A DNA stretch of 64,000 nt from Paenibacillus sp. FSL K6-3182 (GCF_037976325.1 NZ_CP150265.1:4025501-4089500); one strand, 5' to 3'; shown: positions 9,064 through 17,202, numbered from the stretch's first letter. Numbers and translations are program-made. The notes: generated by a model from the letters alone, not told the origin.

Positions 9064-9735
9064 TTAAAGTGGTCCCGAAATACCTTGTTTCCGAATCATG
9101 ATAAAGTGCGCTGCCAACATTGCAATCAAAGCGCCAGGTAAGAAGAATACATGGATCGCGAAGAAGCGAGTTAGTGTTTGTGCGCCTACGATATCGCCGC
9201 CGTAAAGGAATGAAGCGAGATACGGTCCGATTACCGGTACGGATTCAGCAATTTGGACACCAACTTTTGTTGCGTAGTAAGCTTTGTTATCCCAAGGAAG
9301 CAGGTAACCTGTAAAACCTAGGCCTAACATGATGAAGAAGATCAGCATTCCGACAACCCAGTTCATTTCCCTCGGCGCTTTGTAAGAACCGGTAAAAAAC
9401 ACTCGAAGGGTATGTAAGAACATCATAACAATAACTAAGCTTGCCCCAAAGTGGTGCATGCCTCGAACGATTTGTCCGAATGCAACCTTGTGCTGCAGGT
9501 AATCAACGCTTGCATATGCGTTGATAATATCCGGAACATAATACATCGTCAAAAACATACCGGACAAAATTTGAATAACAGTGATAAAAAACGTCAGACC
9601 GCCGAAACAATATACGAATGCGGAAAAATGATGCGCTGGGTTAACGTGCTCAGGCACTTCATGGTCAGCCACATCTCTCCACAGAGGCGTAATGTCAAGA
9701 CGCTCGTCAATCCAGTTGTAAACACTTTTAAACAT
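9064..9735 (-). CDS. qcrB: Menaquinol:cytochrome c reductase, cytochrome b subunit QcrB
   Basis: Short cytochrome b6-type subunit, 223 aa, four membrane helices. Haem ligand histidines lie in GMHHFGASLVIVMMFLHTLR and in the third/fourth helices (FFAIHVFF and AAHF); GYLLPWDNKAYYATKV matches the quinol-site loop. An AAGGAGGT site lies 10 nt upstream of the ATG. Middle gene of the operon. Confidence 0.96.
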   Translation of the reverse strand: MFKSVYNWIDERLDITPLWRDVADHEVPEHVNPAHHFSAFVYCFGGLTFFITVIQILSGMFLTMYYVPDIINAYASVDYLQHKVAFGQIVRGMHHFGASLVIVMMFLHTLRVFFTGSYKAPREMNWVVGMLIFFIMLGLGFTGYLLPWDNKAYYATKVGVQIAESVPVIGPYLASFLYGGDIVGAQTLTRFFAIHVFFLPGALIAMLAAHFIMIRKQGISGPL

Positions 9736-9751
9736 CTGCCATACGACCTCC

Positions 9752-10285
9752 TTATTTCATTCTTGTATTCGGCATTACTGGACCCAAGTACACGAAGCCG
9801 TCTTCAAGCTTCACTTCGTACTCATCCAATGGGTTCGGGGCAACTGTAATGTTTTTCCCGTCTTTCGTGTAGCGCGCATCGTGACAAGGACAATCGTATT
9901 CATTTTGACCTTTTGTGTTCCATCCGATCGTACAACCTAAGTGTTTGCAAACTGGTGAAAGTGCAAAGATCTTGCCATTTGCATCCTTCGAAATCCAAGC
10001 TGCAAGCTCTGGGTCACTTACGTACCAACCGTCGATCTGATGAATTTTAAATTTAAATTCTTGCGGTTCGTTCGTAATTTTGCTCTCTTCCACAACTTTT
10101 ACGTATGTACCCTCGCCCTTTTTCTTAAGGAGTGGATCCACTGCGAAACGAACCATTGGTAATACCGCGCCGCCCATCATAAATGCAGTTGTGCCACCAA
10201 GCGTATATGACAAAAATTGACGCCGGGACATTTCTTTGCGCTGAACCGGTCGATGCGCGGTCTCGTGTTGTTCATGGTTACTCAT
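9752..10285 (-). CDS. qcrA: Menaquinol:cytochrome c reductase, Rieske iron-sulfur subunit QcrA
   Basis: Rieske 2Fe-2S protein, 177 aa. The cluster motifs CKHLGC and CPCHDARY are both intact. An N-terminal twin-arginine-like segment (MSRRQFLSYTLGG) precedes a hydrophobic stretch, consistent with Tat-dependent insertion. First gene of qcrABC; a sigma-A promoter is visible about 85 bp upstream. Confidence 0.96.
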   Translation of the reverse strand: MSNHEQHETAHRPVQRKEMSRRQFLSYTLGGTTAFMMGGAVLPMVRFAVDPLLKKKGEGTYVKVVEESKITNEPQEFKFKIHQIDGWYVSDPELAAWISKDANGKIFALSPVCKHLGCTIGWNTKGQNEYDCPCHDARYTKDGKNITVAPNPLDEYEVKLEDGFVYLGPVMPNTRMK

Positions 10286-10366
10286 CTTCTGTTCTAACCC
10301 CCTTTGCCAACCATATCTCGCGTCTTGCCGCAGGGCAAAAACACATGACGAACTAGGACATAACTT

Positions 10367-10395
10367 ATAATAGCCTAGGTGCTTGGGAGCGTCAA
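10367..10395 (-). promoter_or_regulatory. Sigma-A-like promoter of qcrABC
   Basis: On the minus strand: -35 TTGACG (10390-10395), 17-bp spacer, -10 TATTAT (10367-10372). It lies about 80 bp upstream of qcrA with nothing else between, so it is the likely operon promoter. Confidence 0.7.
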
Positions 10396-10526
10396 GAATA
10401 TGGCTTCATATTTGAACGTTTATCAAATTATCGTTCAATAATTTGTTATCATTTTGTCACATTTGACCTTGTCTGGCATTTGTTTTCCCCGAAATCTAAC
10501 TATATTATACGACAATTTTATGAAAT

Positions 10527-10949
10527 TCATGTAGTCTGTCCACTCCATAAACTCCGTATCGCATTAGAAACATCAGATTGCTGCGGAATCTCACCATCTA
10601 GATTCGGACCAAACCATAAATCCACTTCTGGACACTCGGCAATCAATTGATTATTTGCAGTTACTGCAATAACATAACGAAACCCGCCGCGCTTCGCCGC
10701 AGCACACCACTCATTCAAATGCTCTGAGAGACGCTCGCTGTCGGATATGTAATGCCATGCAGGATAAGTGACCACCCTCCCTTTAAAAGGGATTTCAATT
10801 AAATCCATTATGCCCCTAAGCTGCTCAAGCCATTCTGTTGCCTCATATGGCTTTGCTGCATTCGGCATTCCAGTCACAGGAAGCAGGCAAGTATCCAAAT
10901 ATGGACTTAATTCATCCCATTGCTCTTTCGTTATTTCACTAAATTTCAT
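10527..10949 (-). CDS. ypiF: DUF2487 protein YpiF
   Basis: 140-aa cytoplasmic protein matching Bacillus YpiF (DUF2487) in length and position immediately upstream of qcrA. No signal, membrane helix or known catalytic motif. Conserved-looking blocks are DTCLLPVTG near residue 19 and WFGPNLDG near 112. Function unknown; linkage to qcr suggests, but does not prove, a respiratory or stress link. Confidence 0.8.
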   Translation of the reverse strand: MKFSEITKEQWDELSPYLDTCLLPVTGMPNAAKPYEATEWLEQLRGIMDLIEIPFKGRVVTYPAWHYISDSERLSEHLNEWCAAAKRGGFRYVIAVTANNQLIAECPEVDLWFGPNLDGEIPQQSDVSNAIRSLWSGQTT

Positions 10950-11051
10950 CGTTTACATTCTCACTCCTTAACATAATTGCAGCCTATATCAACATCACTG
11001 CTTCTATGTTAACTCCATTTCCCCTCATTGCCAAACCAAATGTACAGAAAA

Positions 11052-11105
11052 AAGCCTCCCTGTGTCAAAACGGAACAGATTCGTTCGCATTTAACTGGGA
11101 AGCTT
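11052..11105 (-). terminator. Terminator after the IDEAL-domain gene
   Basis: Minus-strand arms AAGCTTCCC and GGGAGGCTT (one G-U pair) followed by a T run, 40 bp after the stop of the IDEAL gene. Confidence 0.65.
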
Positions 11106-11145
11106 CCTCGCTCAATCGTCATTTTAACAAAAAAGACGATATGCG

Positions 11146-11328
11146 TTATTTTTTTAAAGCATTTAGCTGTTTTGCGAGACGGTAAAACGTATCCTCGTCA
11201 CCAGAGGCCAATGCTTTGTCAATTGCCGTATAAATTTGGTTGGTTTGAAATTTCAATACCGCTTCGTCAAGCACAAACTCTGCGGCCAAACCTAGCATGG
11301 CTTCATACGTTACTTTCATTTTGTCCAT
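11146..11328 (-). CDS. IDEAL-domain small protein
   Basis: 60-aa protein whose C-terminal half is an IDEAL domain (ILDEAV-type core seen as FVLDEAVLKFQTNQIYTAID, followed by the typical L-A-S-GDEDTFYRLA pattern). In Bacillus the homologous region is part of YpiB/YqxD-type proteins near ypiF. Start chosen at 11328 because GGAGGTG lies 6 nt upstream; the upstream TTG is inside that site. Molecular role unknown; IDEAL domains occur in small regulatory adaptors. Confidence 0.75.
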   Translation of the reverse strand: MDKMKVTYEAMLGLAAEFVLDEAVLKFQTNQIYTAIDKALASGDEDTFYRLAKQLNALKK

Positions 11329-11350
11329 AGGATACACCTCCAAACCGGCG

Positions 11351-11857
11351 TTAAGAGATCCTATATTCTATTCCCTTAGTCACGTAGCTCTCCATCGTTT
11401 TTTTCATACGCAGTAAATCGTCCTCTGTTAACTCTCTTACGACTTTGGCGGGTGATCCGATAGATAGAGTATAGGATGGTATTTTTTTGTTCTCTGTAAC
11501 AATCGAACCGGCTCCTATTAAAGCATATTCACCAATGTCTGCGCCGTTAAGTACGATTGCCCCCATTCCAATTAATGTGCCTCTGCCTATCGTACAGCCG
11601 TGTATTATAGCGGCATGGCCGATAGACACCTCATCAGCTAGAATCAAAGGTTGATTCACATTCAAGTGACCGACGACTCCATCTTGAATATTGCAGCTAT
11701 GACCGATTTGTATAGGTGCAAGATCCCCTCGCAGTACTGCATTAAACCAAACGGTGCTTTTCTCAGCAATCGTTACGTCACCAATTATTTTTGCACCTTC
11801 AGCTATGTATACATCTTCATGAATCTTTGGCATTACGCCTTTGTATGGGATCAACAT
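11351..11857 (-). CDS. Gamma-carbonic anhydrase-like hexapeptide protein
   Basis: 168-aa left-handed beta-helix protein of the YrdA/PaaY/gamma-carbonic anhydrase family: repeated [LIV]-G-x-x hexapeptides such as AKIIGDVTI and GTLIGMGAIV, with the candidate zinc histidines in GHLNVNQ and IGHAAIIHGC. Whether it is a carbonic anhydrase or a carrier of another activity cannot be told from sequence. ATG at 11857 with GGAGAGG upstream is preferred over a TTG seven codons earlier. Confidence 0.85.
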   Translation of the reverse strand: MLIPYKGVMPKIHEDVYIAEGAKIIGDVTIAEKSTVWFNAVLRGDLAPIQIGHSCNIQDGVVGHLNVNQPLILADEVSIGHAAIIHGCTIGRGTLIGMGAIVLNGADIGEYALIGAGSIVTENKKIPSYTLSIGSPAKVVRELTEDDLLRMKKTMESYVTKGIEYRIS

Positions 11858-11963
11858 TTTTTCTTCAGTCCTCTCCAAGCGATCAAATATAACAAGCCAT
11901 TTCTGTCGTATTCTTATACTGTAGCTTATATTTGATCTTACTCCAAGAGCACGATTCCCAAAA

Positions 11964-13139
11964 TCAATGAACCACTATCGGGCCTGATTCCTCAAGGCTG
12001 ACGCCAGCAACTACAGCTCGTCCTGCCTTGGTCATACGGACTACAGCCCCATAAATCGGATGCTCCCCAAGCCGAAGCAGCCCCAAATGAACCATCATAG
12101 CCATAATTCTCTGTTCCAAAATCGTATTTGCATCATCGTAAAAGTAAGGCTTAATAAACGGAACAAGAACCGTTCTGAGTGACTCAACCGTAACCCATTC
12201 CACAGCGAGGGTATTAATCCAATGCACGAGCGACAGTAAATGTGTAATTGGTCCCTTGTAAAGCTTCAACCAATATCGGTAGATTTGCTCTGCTTCACTT
12301 GAAGGCCTGCTGTTCATGCGCTCTTCACCTGGACCCGTAACTGTCAAAAGCGTCTGATTTTCATTAATATACTTTGCGTGATAACAGTAATCGTATACGA
12401 ATGAGAAACGATTCGGATATTGGTTAAAATGTCTGCCATATCCAAAACGCCATGCTCCTTTTGCAGGCAGCTCCTCTTGCACGCCAAAACGATCAAGCAG
12501 CTGTAGCGTAAATCGCTTGTACATCGACCCATCAGCTGTTAGCTGGATTTCATTATGGTACGTGTAATGAAGCAGATGCGTAATATCGTCGTGAATAAGC
12601 ATTTGCTCATCCCGGTAAATAGGCGGCTCATCCGTATACTGCAGATCAGCGGCAAACCTCCTCGCAAGCGTATCGCGGAAGCGCGTCTTCAAATCGTTTG
12701 GAACCTGAAAGAGATATCTGCTTGGGCCACTGAAGCCATTAAACAACCAACCGTGATGCTTGAATTTAGCTATCATTTCTCGCGGGCTAAGCTGCTTTTC
12801 GACTGCTTCTGTCTTTTTTTTGCTGCGTTTTGTTTTTTTCGGCGGGTCCAACTCCGGTTTGATGATCTCTTCTCCAAATCTGCTGTGCTGCACCCGAGCG
12901 AGCAAATCCTCTAAACTAAAGGAGTTTCTTGCTTCGAATAGCAAAGAGTTAAGGAATCGTAAATCCTCCATCTTCATGCTGCTTATTTGCGCTTCAAAAA
13001 CATCATTTCGACTTACGGTAGAGAGAATGGATTGGATCAAATCGTTTTTGGAATGTCCATTGCATTCGCAACGGTAAACATCTGCAATTCTGCTAAGTTG
13101 TTGAATATCAGCGTACCCTAGCATATCCGATAAATTCAT
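11964..13139 (-). CDS. Uncharacterised 391-aa protein, possible multi-winged-helix
   Basis: Not recognised at family level. A helical N-terminal region of about 95 residues (segments YADIQQLSRIADVYRCECNG and MKMEDLRFLNSLLFEARN) is followed by a lysine-rich linker at about 99-115 and a mixed alpha/beta C-terminal part. No signal peptide, membrane helix or catalytic signature. The N-terminal helix pattern resembles SAP or helicase-associated winged domains, but this is only an impression. AGGAGAGAG precedes the ATG. It stands alone between the carbonic-anhydrase-like gene and a terminator. Confidence 0.7.
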   Translation of the reverse strand: MNLSDMLGYADIQQLSRIADVYRCECNGHSKNDLIQSILSTVSRNDVFEAQISSMKMEDLRFLNSLLFEARNSFSLEDLLARVQHSRFGEEIIKPELDPPKKTKRSKKKTEAVEKQLSPREMIAKFKHHGWLFNGFSGPSRYLFQVPNDLKTRFRDTLARRFAADLQYTDEPPIYRDEQMLIHDDITHLLHYTYHNEIQLTADGSMYKRFTLQLLDRFGVQEELPAKGAWRFGYGRHFNQYPNRFSFVYDYCYHAKYINENQTLLTVTGPGEERMNSRPSSEAEQIYRYWLKLYKGPITHLLSLVHWINTLAVEWVTVESLRTVLVPFIKPYFYDDANTILEQRIMAMMVHLGLLRLGEHPIYGAVVRMTKAGRAVVAGVSLEESGPIVVH

Positions 13140-13280
13140 AGCTCTCTCCTTTCTACAGAAGCCGCCTTATCACTCGGGCGCCCCGCTTCGTAAGGGTATT
13201 GTGTAATGAATAAGCGTCAGTTGATATCATTATGGGAAAATATCTATTGTTTTATAACCTAGATTACAAGGAGTTTATAC

Positions 13281-13317
13281 AAAAAAAGCCGTACCTTTAA
13301 AAAATAAAGGCGCAGCT
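13281..13317 (-). terminator. Terminator after the histidine phosphatase gene
   Basis: Minus-strand stem AGCTGCGCCTTT / AAAGGTACGGCT (one mismatch, wobble pairs) followed by seven T. It lies just after the phosphatase stop. Confidence 0.65.
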
Positions 13318-13329
13318 CGTATGCGATTC

Positions 13330-13911
13330 CTATGCTTCATTTAAATGGATCGTGCAATTATACAGCTGGGGATGCCATTTCTCATCTCGCAGCTCCAAGA
13401 TAGAATAAGACAAGTTGGATAAATATTGATCCTCAAGACCCGAACATATCTCTTCCATGATTTGAGCCAAAAAACTACCATGAGAAACGACAAGCAAGTT
13501 GCGCTTTGGATACTTCAGCTTCCATTCATTAATTGCGCTCAAGCCTCTTGCTCTGACCTCATCATTAGACTCTACACCTTCAGCAATTTCTCGCCAATTC
13601 GTTCCCCAGCGCTCGTGACGCTCTTGCTCCTTCGTGCCTTCAACCTCGCCAAAATACCTCTCTCTCAAGCGCGGCTCACTTTCAAGCAAGGGAATATTCA
13701 ACTTCGAAGCGATAATCTGTGCTGTCGCATGAGCCCGCTGCAGATCACTTGATATAACAGCATCCCATATCTGGTCTTCACGGCTTAATCGCTCTGCCAA
13801 TGCTTTCGCTTGTACAATACCTACTTCATTCAATGGAATATCCGTTTGCCCTTGAATCTTTCCTTGTTCATTCCAGTCCGTCTTACCGTGGCGCACTAAT
13901 CCAATCAACAA
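13330..13911 (-). CDS. Histidine phosphatase family protein
   Basis: Phosphoglycerate-mutase-like phosphatase of about 193 aa. The catalytic motif RHGKTDWNEQG is near the N terminus and the second catalytic histidine is in VVSHGSFL. Substrate unknown (family includes alpha-ribazole phosphatase and broad-specificity PhoE). TTG at 13911 is preferred as start: AAAGGAG lies 8-10 nt upstream, whereas the longer in-frame reading would begin inside a terminator palindrome. Confidence 0.85.
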   Translation of the reverse strand: MLIGLVRHGKTDWNEQGKIQGQTDIPLNEVGIVQAKALAERLSREDQIWDAVISSDLQRAHATAQIIASKLNIPLLESEPRLRERYFGEVEGTKEQERHERWGTNWREIAEGVESNDEVRARGLSAINEWKLKYPKRNLLVVSHGSFLAQIMEEICSGLEDQYLSNLSYSILELRDEKWHPQLYNCTIHLNEA

Positions 13912-13946
13912 GCCGTATTCAGCTCCTTTATATAGTAGACATAACA

Positions 13947-13966
13947 AAAGCTCCCTAGGGAGCTTT
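13947..13966 (-). terminator. 20-bp perfect palindrome after the anti-sigma gene
   Basis: AAAGCTCCC-TA-GGGAGCTTT is its own reverse complement and is followed on the minus strand by TGTT after a short T run. It lies 14 bp after the anti-sigma stop and upstream of the phosphatase ribosome site. Terminator is the simplest reading; an operator is possible. Confidence 0.55.
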
Positions 13967-13980
13967 ATCATACATCAACA

Positions 13981-14583
13981 TTAGCTTCGTGTTCTAGAGA
14001 GCCAGTTCAAAATCAGCAGCGTCATAATAAGACCAAGCAAGGACAATGCAACATAATATTGCGGGAAGGCCGGCATAACCTTTAGAACGAATGGCTCGCT
14101 AATGCTGGCAACCGGAACCTCTGCATAAAATCCTGCTGTAATTAAACCATCACCAGACGCATTTGCTGTGTCCATCAATCCGCTTAGCTCGGCGATTTCA
14201 GCTTGTGAAACACCGCCATCATTATCAAATATGAATACAAAGAATGCACTTGCAAACAAAGCCATGCAAGCTGCAACGATCAGCGCGATATTACGGCGAA
14301 ACGACTTCGAAAACTGATAGCTTTTGTGCGGAACAGGCATTAACCAAGATTCCTCAGCGTAAATGCGATCCATCACATTTCGATTCACATGCTCCATAGG
14401 ACCGAGGTTCTCATCTTCCTCCGATAAGAAACGAATGATATCCTCGCTCTCTTCCCACAGCTCAAACTGCTCCGCACATGTCTTGCACTCAAGCAAATGA
14501 GTGTCTATTGCTATCCGCACTTCATCGTGATCAGCTAAATCCCAATATTCGCCGAATTTGTCTTGCGCATCGTTGCAATTCAT
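13981..14583 (-). CDS. Zinc-finger anti-sigma factor
   Basis: 200-aa anti-sigma factor with an N-terminal ZAS domain: His29, Cys33 and Cys36 form HxxxCxxC. A membrane helix follows (ALIVAACMALFASAFFVFIF) and a second one lies near the C terminus (YYVALSLLGLIMTLLILNWL), leaving a roughly 55-residue extracytoplasmic loop. It overlaps the sigma gene by four bases and surely holds that sigma factor at the membrane. The signal it senses is not evident. Confidence 0.88.
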   Translation of the reverse strand: MNCNDAQDKFGEYWDLADHDEVRIAIDTHLLECKTCAEQFELWEESEDIIRFLSEEDENLGPMEHVNRNVMDRIYAEESWLMPVPHKSYQFSKSFRRNIALIVAACMALFASAFFVFIFDNDGGVSQAEIAELSGLMDTANASGDGLITAGFYAEVPVASISEPFVLKVMPAFPQYYVALSLLGLIMTLLILNWLSRTRS

Positions 14584-15176
14584 CTCGTATTCATCCCTTC
14601 GAATTCCTCCATCAGCGGCGATTGTCCGAAATACGGCTCCAGCTGCGTTTTCACGCTTGCTCTTGCTCGGAATAGCAGTGATTTAACAGAACTGACCGTT
14701 TGTCCTAAAATATTAGCAATTTCTTGATAGTCCAGCTGGTCATATTCCCGAAGAATAAGCGCTGAGCGTTGTTTTTCAGGCAAGTTGTTTATCGCTTCTC
14801 GCACCATCGCCATACGTTCATTTCTTAGCACATGCTGCTCAGGAACCGCATCAAGCGCTGCAACAGGCTCGAATCCCGATTCATCAAGCGACACATGCGC
14901 TGATTTTTGCTTGCGAAGCTCGCTAAGTACTGTATTTCGCGCAATCGTATATAACCACGTCGAAAAAGAAGCATCCAATTCGCGAAACGAATGAAGGCTG
15001 CGGTAGGCTTTATAGAACGTCTCAGAACACAAGTCTTCGGCCATAAGCTCGAGCTTTGCACTCTTCAGCATGTGATAAATAAACGCTAAAATTTTTCGTT
15101 GGTAGCGCCGCATAAGCTCGGAGTACAGCTCGACATTGCCATCCTTTATCTCTCGTATCAACTGGGAATCAGTCAT
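14580..15176 (-). CDS. ECF-family RNA polymerase sigma factor
   Basis: 198-aa sigma-70 family, ECF type. Region 2 is seen in LCSETFYKAYRSLHSF and FSTWLYTIARNTVLSELRK; region 4 in NLPEKQRSALILREYDQLDYQEIANILGQTVSSVKSLLFRARA. The downstream anti-sigma gene overlaps (ATGA). Strong AGGAGG site upstream. A GC-rich inverted repeat in its upstream region (15207-15244) may belong to its control. Confidence 0.93.
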   Translation of the reverse strand: MTDSQLIREIKDGNVELYSELMRRYQRKILAFIYHMLKSAKLELMAEDLCSETFYKAYRSLHSFRELDASFSTWLYTIARNTVLSELRKQKSAHVSLDESGFEPVAALDAVPEQHVLRNERMAMVREAINNLPEKQRSALILREYDQLDYQEIANILGQTVSSVKSLLFRARASVKTQLEPYFGQSPLMEEFEGMNTR

Positions 15177-15499
15177 GACAGGCGAACCTCCTCCACCTGC
15201 GGATTATTCCCGGACCGCTATATATCATTGTACCGACCCGGGAACGAAAAGTTGCGGTGTTTATCATAATTAATTCAAAAAACACGAATATACATATAAT
15301 TCGTGTTTCGAGGGCAAATTCCTGCCTCTTTCGACAAAAGGATAAAATACAATTTTTTTACAAATGTGGATGCGAAATTATAGATTTCGGACTCAAGCTG
15401 ATCGATAGCTATGTATTGGAAATAAAGTTTTATTCTACTCGCCTTACAGAGTTCTTGCAATATAAATCGCTTTCTTTAGGCTGGGAAAGGTTCACATTC
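15177..15499. other. Intergenic region between the sigma gene and the microprotein
   Basis: Holds a GC-rich inverted repeat, arms TTCCCGGACCG and CGACCCGGGAA (15207-15217, 15234-15244), and an AT-rich hairpin with perfect 10-bp arms AAACACGAAT/ATTCGTGTTT (15280-15289, 15299-15308) that has a T run on the minus strand. The rest is AT-rich with short unconvincing reading frames. Confidence 0.6.
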
Positions 15500-15634
15500 A
15501 TGATTATTGGCTCCAATAACCTACATGCTAAAAGCTTGAAAGCAAAAACTTTGAAGGCAAAAAACTTGAGAGCAAAAGAAATTACTAAAATGCCGAAAAC
15601 CGGCTTCGGCGGCGCCAGCGAACAAGCTGAATAA
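15500..15634 (+). CDS. 44-aa pentapeptide-repeat microprotein with an LPXTG-like end
   Basis: Starts at ATG 15500 with GAAAGG nine bases upstream. After MIIGS come four five-residue units of the form [NST]-L-x-A-K (NLHAK, SLKAK, TLKAK, NLRAK), then EITK and the end MPKTGFGGASEQAE. MPKTG resembles a sortase recognition pentapeptide and the next gene is a sortase, 45 bp on. There is, however, no signal peptide and no hydrophobic anchor after the motif, so it may be a remnant or an unusual substrate. A longer in-frame reading from 15257 exists, but its upstream part looks non-coding. Confidence 0.5.
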   Translation: MIIGSNNLHAKSLKAKTLKAKNLRAKEITKMPKTGFGGASEQAE

Positions 15635-15646
15635 ACAGTAATAAAC

Positions 15647-15667
15647 GAGGGGATCTACTCTCCCCTC
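15647..15667 (+). other. Hairpin between microprotein and sortase
   Basis: Perfect 7-bp arms GAGGGGA and TCCCCTC with a 7-nt loop. It has no good T run, and it masks the only Shine-Dalgarno-like G-rich stretch upstream of the sortase TTG start. Confidence 0.5.
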
Positions 15668-15678
15668 TCTTACTAACT

Positions 15679-16371
15679 TTGAAAAAGTTTATATTGCAAT
15701 TGATAGCTGCAGCTATTTTTGCCGGGTGTACAGCCTGCAGCTACTCAAATGATCAAGATCATGGTATTAAGCCTCAAATAACAACTTCAAAATCTGAGTA
15801 TAATGAACCCATTGTAAAAGCAGAAACCATGCCGAGTCCACCGCCTACAAATCATAATCAAATCATTCCGAATACAATTTCTAAAGTAAAATTAGAGGGA
15901 ATCGTACCCATTAAACTTTCCATTCCCGCTCTAGAAATCGATGCGATCATAGATCCAGTCAGCATAACAGAAAACGGCCAAATGGATGTTCCATCAAGCA
16001 CCAAAAGGGTAGGGCTATTATCTAATGGCATTCTTCCTGGCATGGTCGGCAATTCAGTTATAAATGGACATGTTGACAGCCATACAGGACCAGCCGTATT
16101 TTACAGATTAAAGAACATAAAATTAGGTGATATGATTTCAATAAAAAGTAAAGAGGACTGCACCATCGATTTTTTTGTGGAATCGATTGAAATATTCAAA
16201 ACATCCGAGGCACCACTTTCGAAAATTTTTGGTCCCGCGGATGAGTCTCGTTTAAATTTAATTACATGCACTGGTAAATTCAATCGTCAAAATCAAGAAT
16301 ACTCAGAACGGGTCGTCGTTTTTGCAAAACGGCACTCCGATAAAAAAATATGCAAATCTACAAGCAGCTAA
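15679..16371 (+). CDS. Class F-like sortase
   Basis: Cysteine transpeptidase of the sortase family, 230 aa. Catalytic triad visible: His131 in INGHVDSHTGP, Cys197 in LITCTG and Arg211 in ERVVVFAK; this spacing and the TC-[GT]-x-F segment fit the class E/F group. The N terminus is a signal-like KKFILQLIAAAIFAGC with a possible lipobox cysteine at 17, rather than the usual membrane helix. A Pro-rich linker covers about residues 50-65. The start (TTG) has no clear ribosome site. Probable substrate: surface proteins with LPXTG-like ends; the only nearby candidate is the preceding microprotein. Confidence 0.85.
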   Translation: MKKFILQLIAAAIFAGCTACSYSNDQDHGIKPQITTSKSEYNEPIVKAETMPSPPPTNHNQIIPNTISKVKLEGIVPIKLSIPALEIDAIIDPVSITENGQMDVPSSTKRVGLLSNGILPGMVGNSVINGHVDSHTGPAVFYRLKNIKLGDMISIKSKEDCTIDFFVESIEIFKTSEAPLSKIFGPADESRLNLITCTGKFNRQNQEYSERVVVFAKRHSDKKICKSTSS

Positions 16372-16445
16372 AACCCATGATCTGATTCAATTGTATAGTG
16401 GATGTCAAAACGACGCCATTATTTGAATCATTGATGGTTTTTTTC
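16371..16445 (+). terminator. Terminator after sortase
   Basis: Long imperfect stem, arms starting AAACCCATGATCTGATTCAA and ending TTGAATCATTGATGGTTT, followed by a T run; begins at the stop codon. Confidence 0.7.
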
Positions 16446-16626
16446 TATCGTATTCATACTTCTAACCGCATATGTACTTTTACTTTTTTATCATATCCCT
16501 CCCCTACCTATTTCCTTCTAATAGTCACATGACATAGAAACTATGCCTCTGTAACAAACACACAAACACTTAAATAGATACAAACATATCTTATAGAGCA
16601 GTCAAATAAGAGGAGGTTTTTAAATA

Positions 16627-16812
16627 ATGGCTCATAATATCGGTATTATCCTCGTTCTTTTCATTCTATTGGTTATTGTCGCTTGCAGCTGCGGTGTTTT
16701 CGGCCGTAATGAGAGAAACGATGACCGAGAAGAAAACAACGATGTACGCAGCAATGAAAACAATAGAGTAAGCGACAGAGGTTACAACGGCGGTTGTGGA
16801 GTAGGCTATTAA
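16627..16812 (+). CDS. Tiny membrane protein, YjcZ-like, long form 1
   Basis: 61 aa. An N-terminal hydrophobic helix IGIILVLFILLVIVACSCG matches the tiny transmembrane proteins of sporulating Bacilli (YjcZ group), followed here by a charged Asn/Arg/Glu/Asp tail and a Gly/Cys/Tyr end (GGCGVGY). GAGGAGG precedes ATG. It belongs to an array of five; its closest paralogue is at 17203-17382, with which it also shares about 100 bp of upstream DNA. Role in spores or cell surface is inferred from the family. Confidence 0.7.
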   Translation: MAHNIGIILVLFILLVIVACSCGVFGRNERNDDREENNDVRSNENNRVSDRGYNGGCGVGY

Positions 16813-16928
16813 TCCCTCAACTTAGCTTCAGACATGGATAATTTGTATTTCCCTGCCAAACAACCAATAACTATACGGCATCCATGTATAACTTACTTTC
16901 TAAACAGCAGTTAGGAGGTGAATTTCTA

Positions 16929-17039
16929 ATGTCAGGATCAGTTGGCGGTGTTAACAATAACATCGGTTTTATTCTCGTCTTGTTTATTTTGTTAGTCATC
17001 ATTGCTTGCAGCACAGGTATTTTTGGCGGCAGCTACTAG
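16929..17039 (+). CDS. Tiny membrane protein, YjcZ-like, short form 1
   Basis: 36 aa: Gly/Asn-rich start (SGSVGGVNNN), one hydrophobic helix (FILVLFILLVIIAC), then STGIFGGSY. GGAGGTG precedes the ATG. It has Thr where the other short forms have Cys in CSCG. Second gene of the array. Confidence 0.7.
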   Translation: MSGSVGGVNNNIGFILVLFILLVIIACSTGIFGGSY

Positions 17040-17202
17040 AAATATACTGTCGAGCTTAACAAGCTCCCATTTGATTATTTTCTCTTTCTTCATTTACTAG
17101 TCTAATGACATTGAAACTATGTCTATGTAACAAACACACAATCAAAAAATGAGAGTCAATCATACGTTATATAGTAGTTAAATAAGAGGAGGTTTTTAAA
17201 TA

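Noticed and set aside
15275..15460. 61-codon minus-strand frame ending in an AT-rich hairpin with a T run
   Set aside because: No ribosome site or recognisable sequence; probably chance in AT-rich DNA.
15540..15600. Short direct repeats that could suggest a CRISPR or tandem DNA repeat
   Set aside because: Period is 15 bp within a coding frame of five-residue repeats, with no spacers.
15257..15634. Longer 125-codon frame containing the microprotein
   Set aside because: The first 80 codons are AT-rich with no ribosome site and no domain-like pattern; the internal ATG at 15500 has a ribosome site and starts the repeats.
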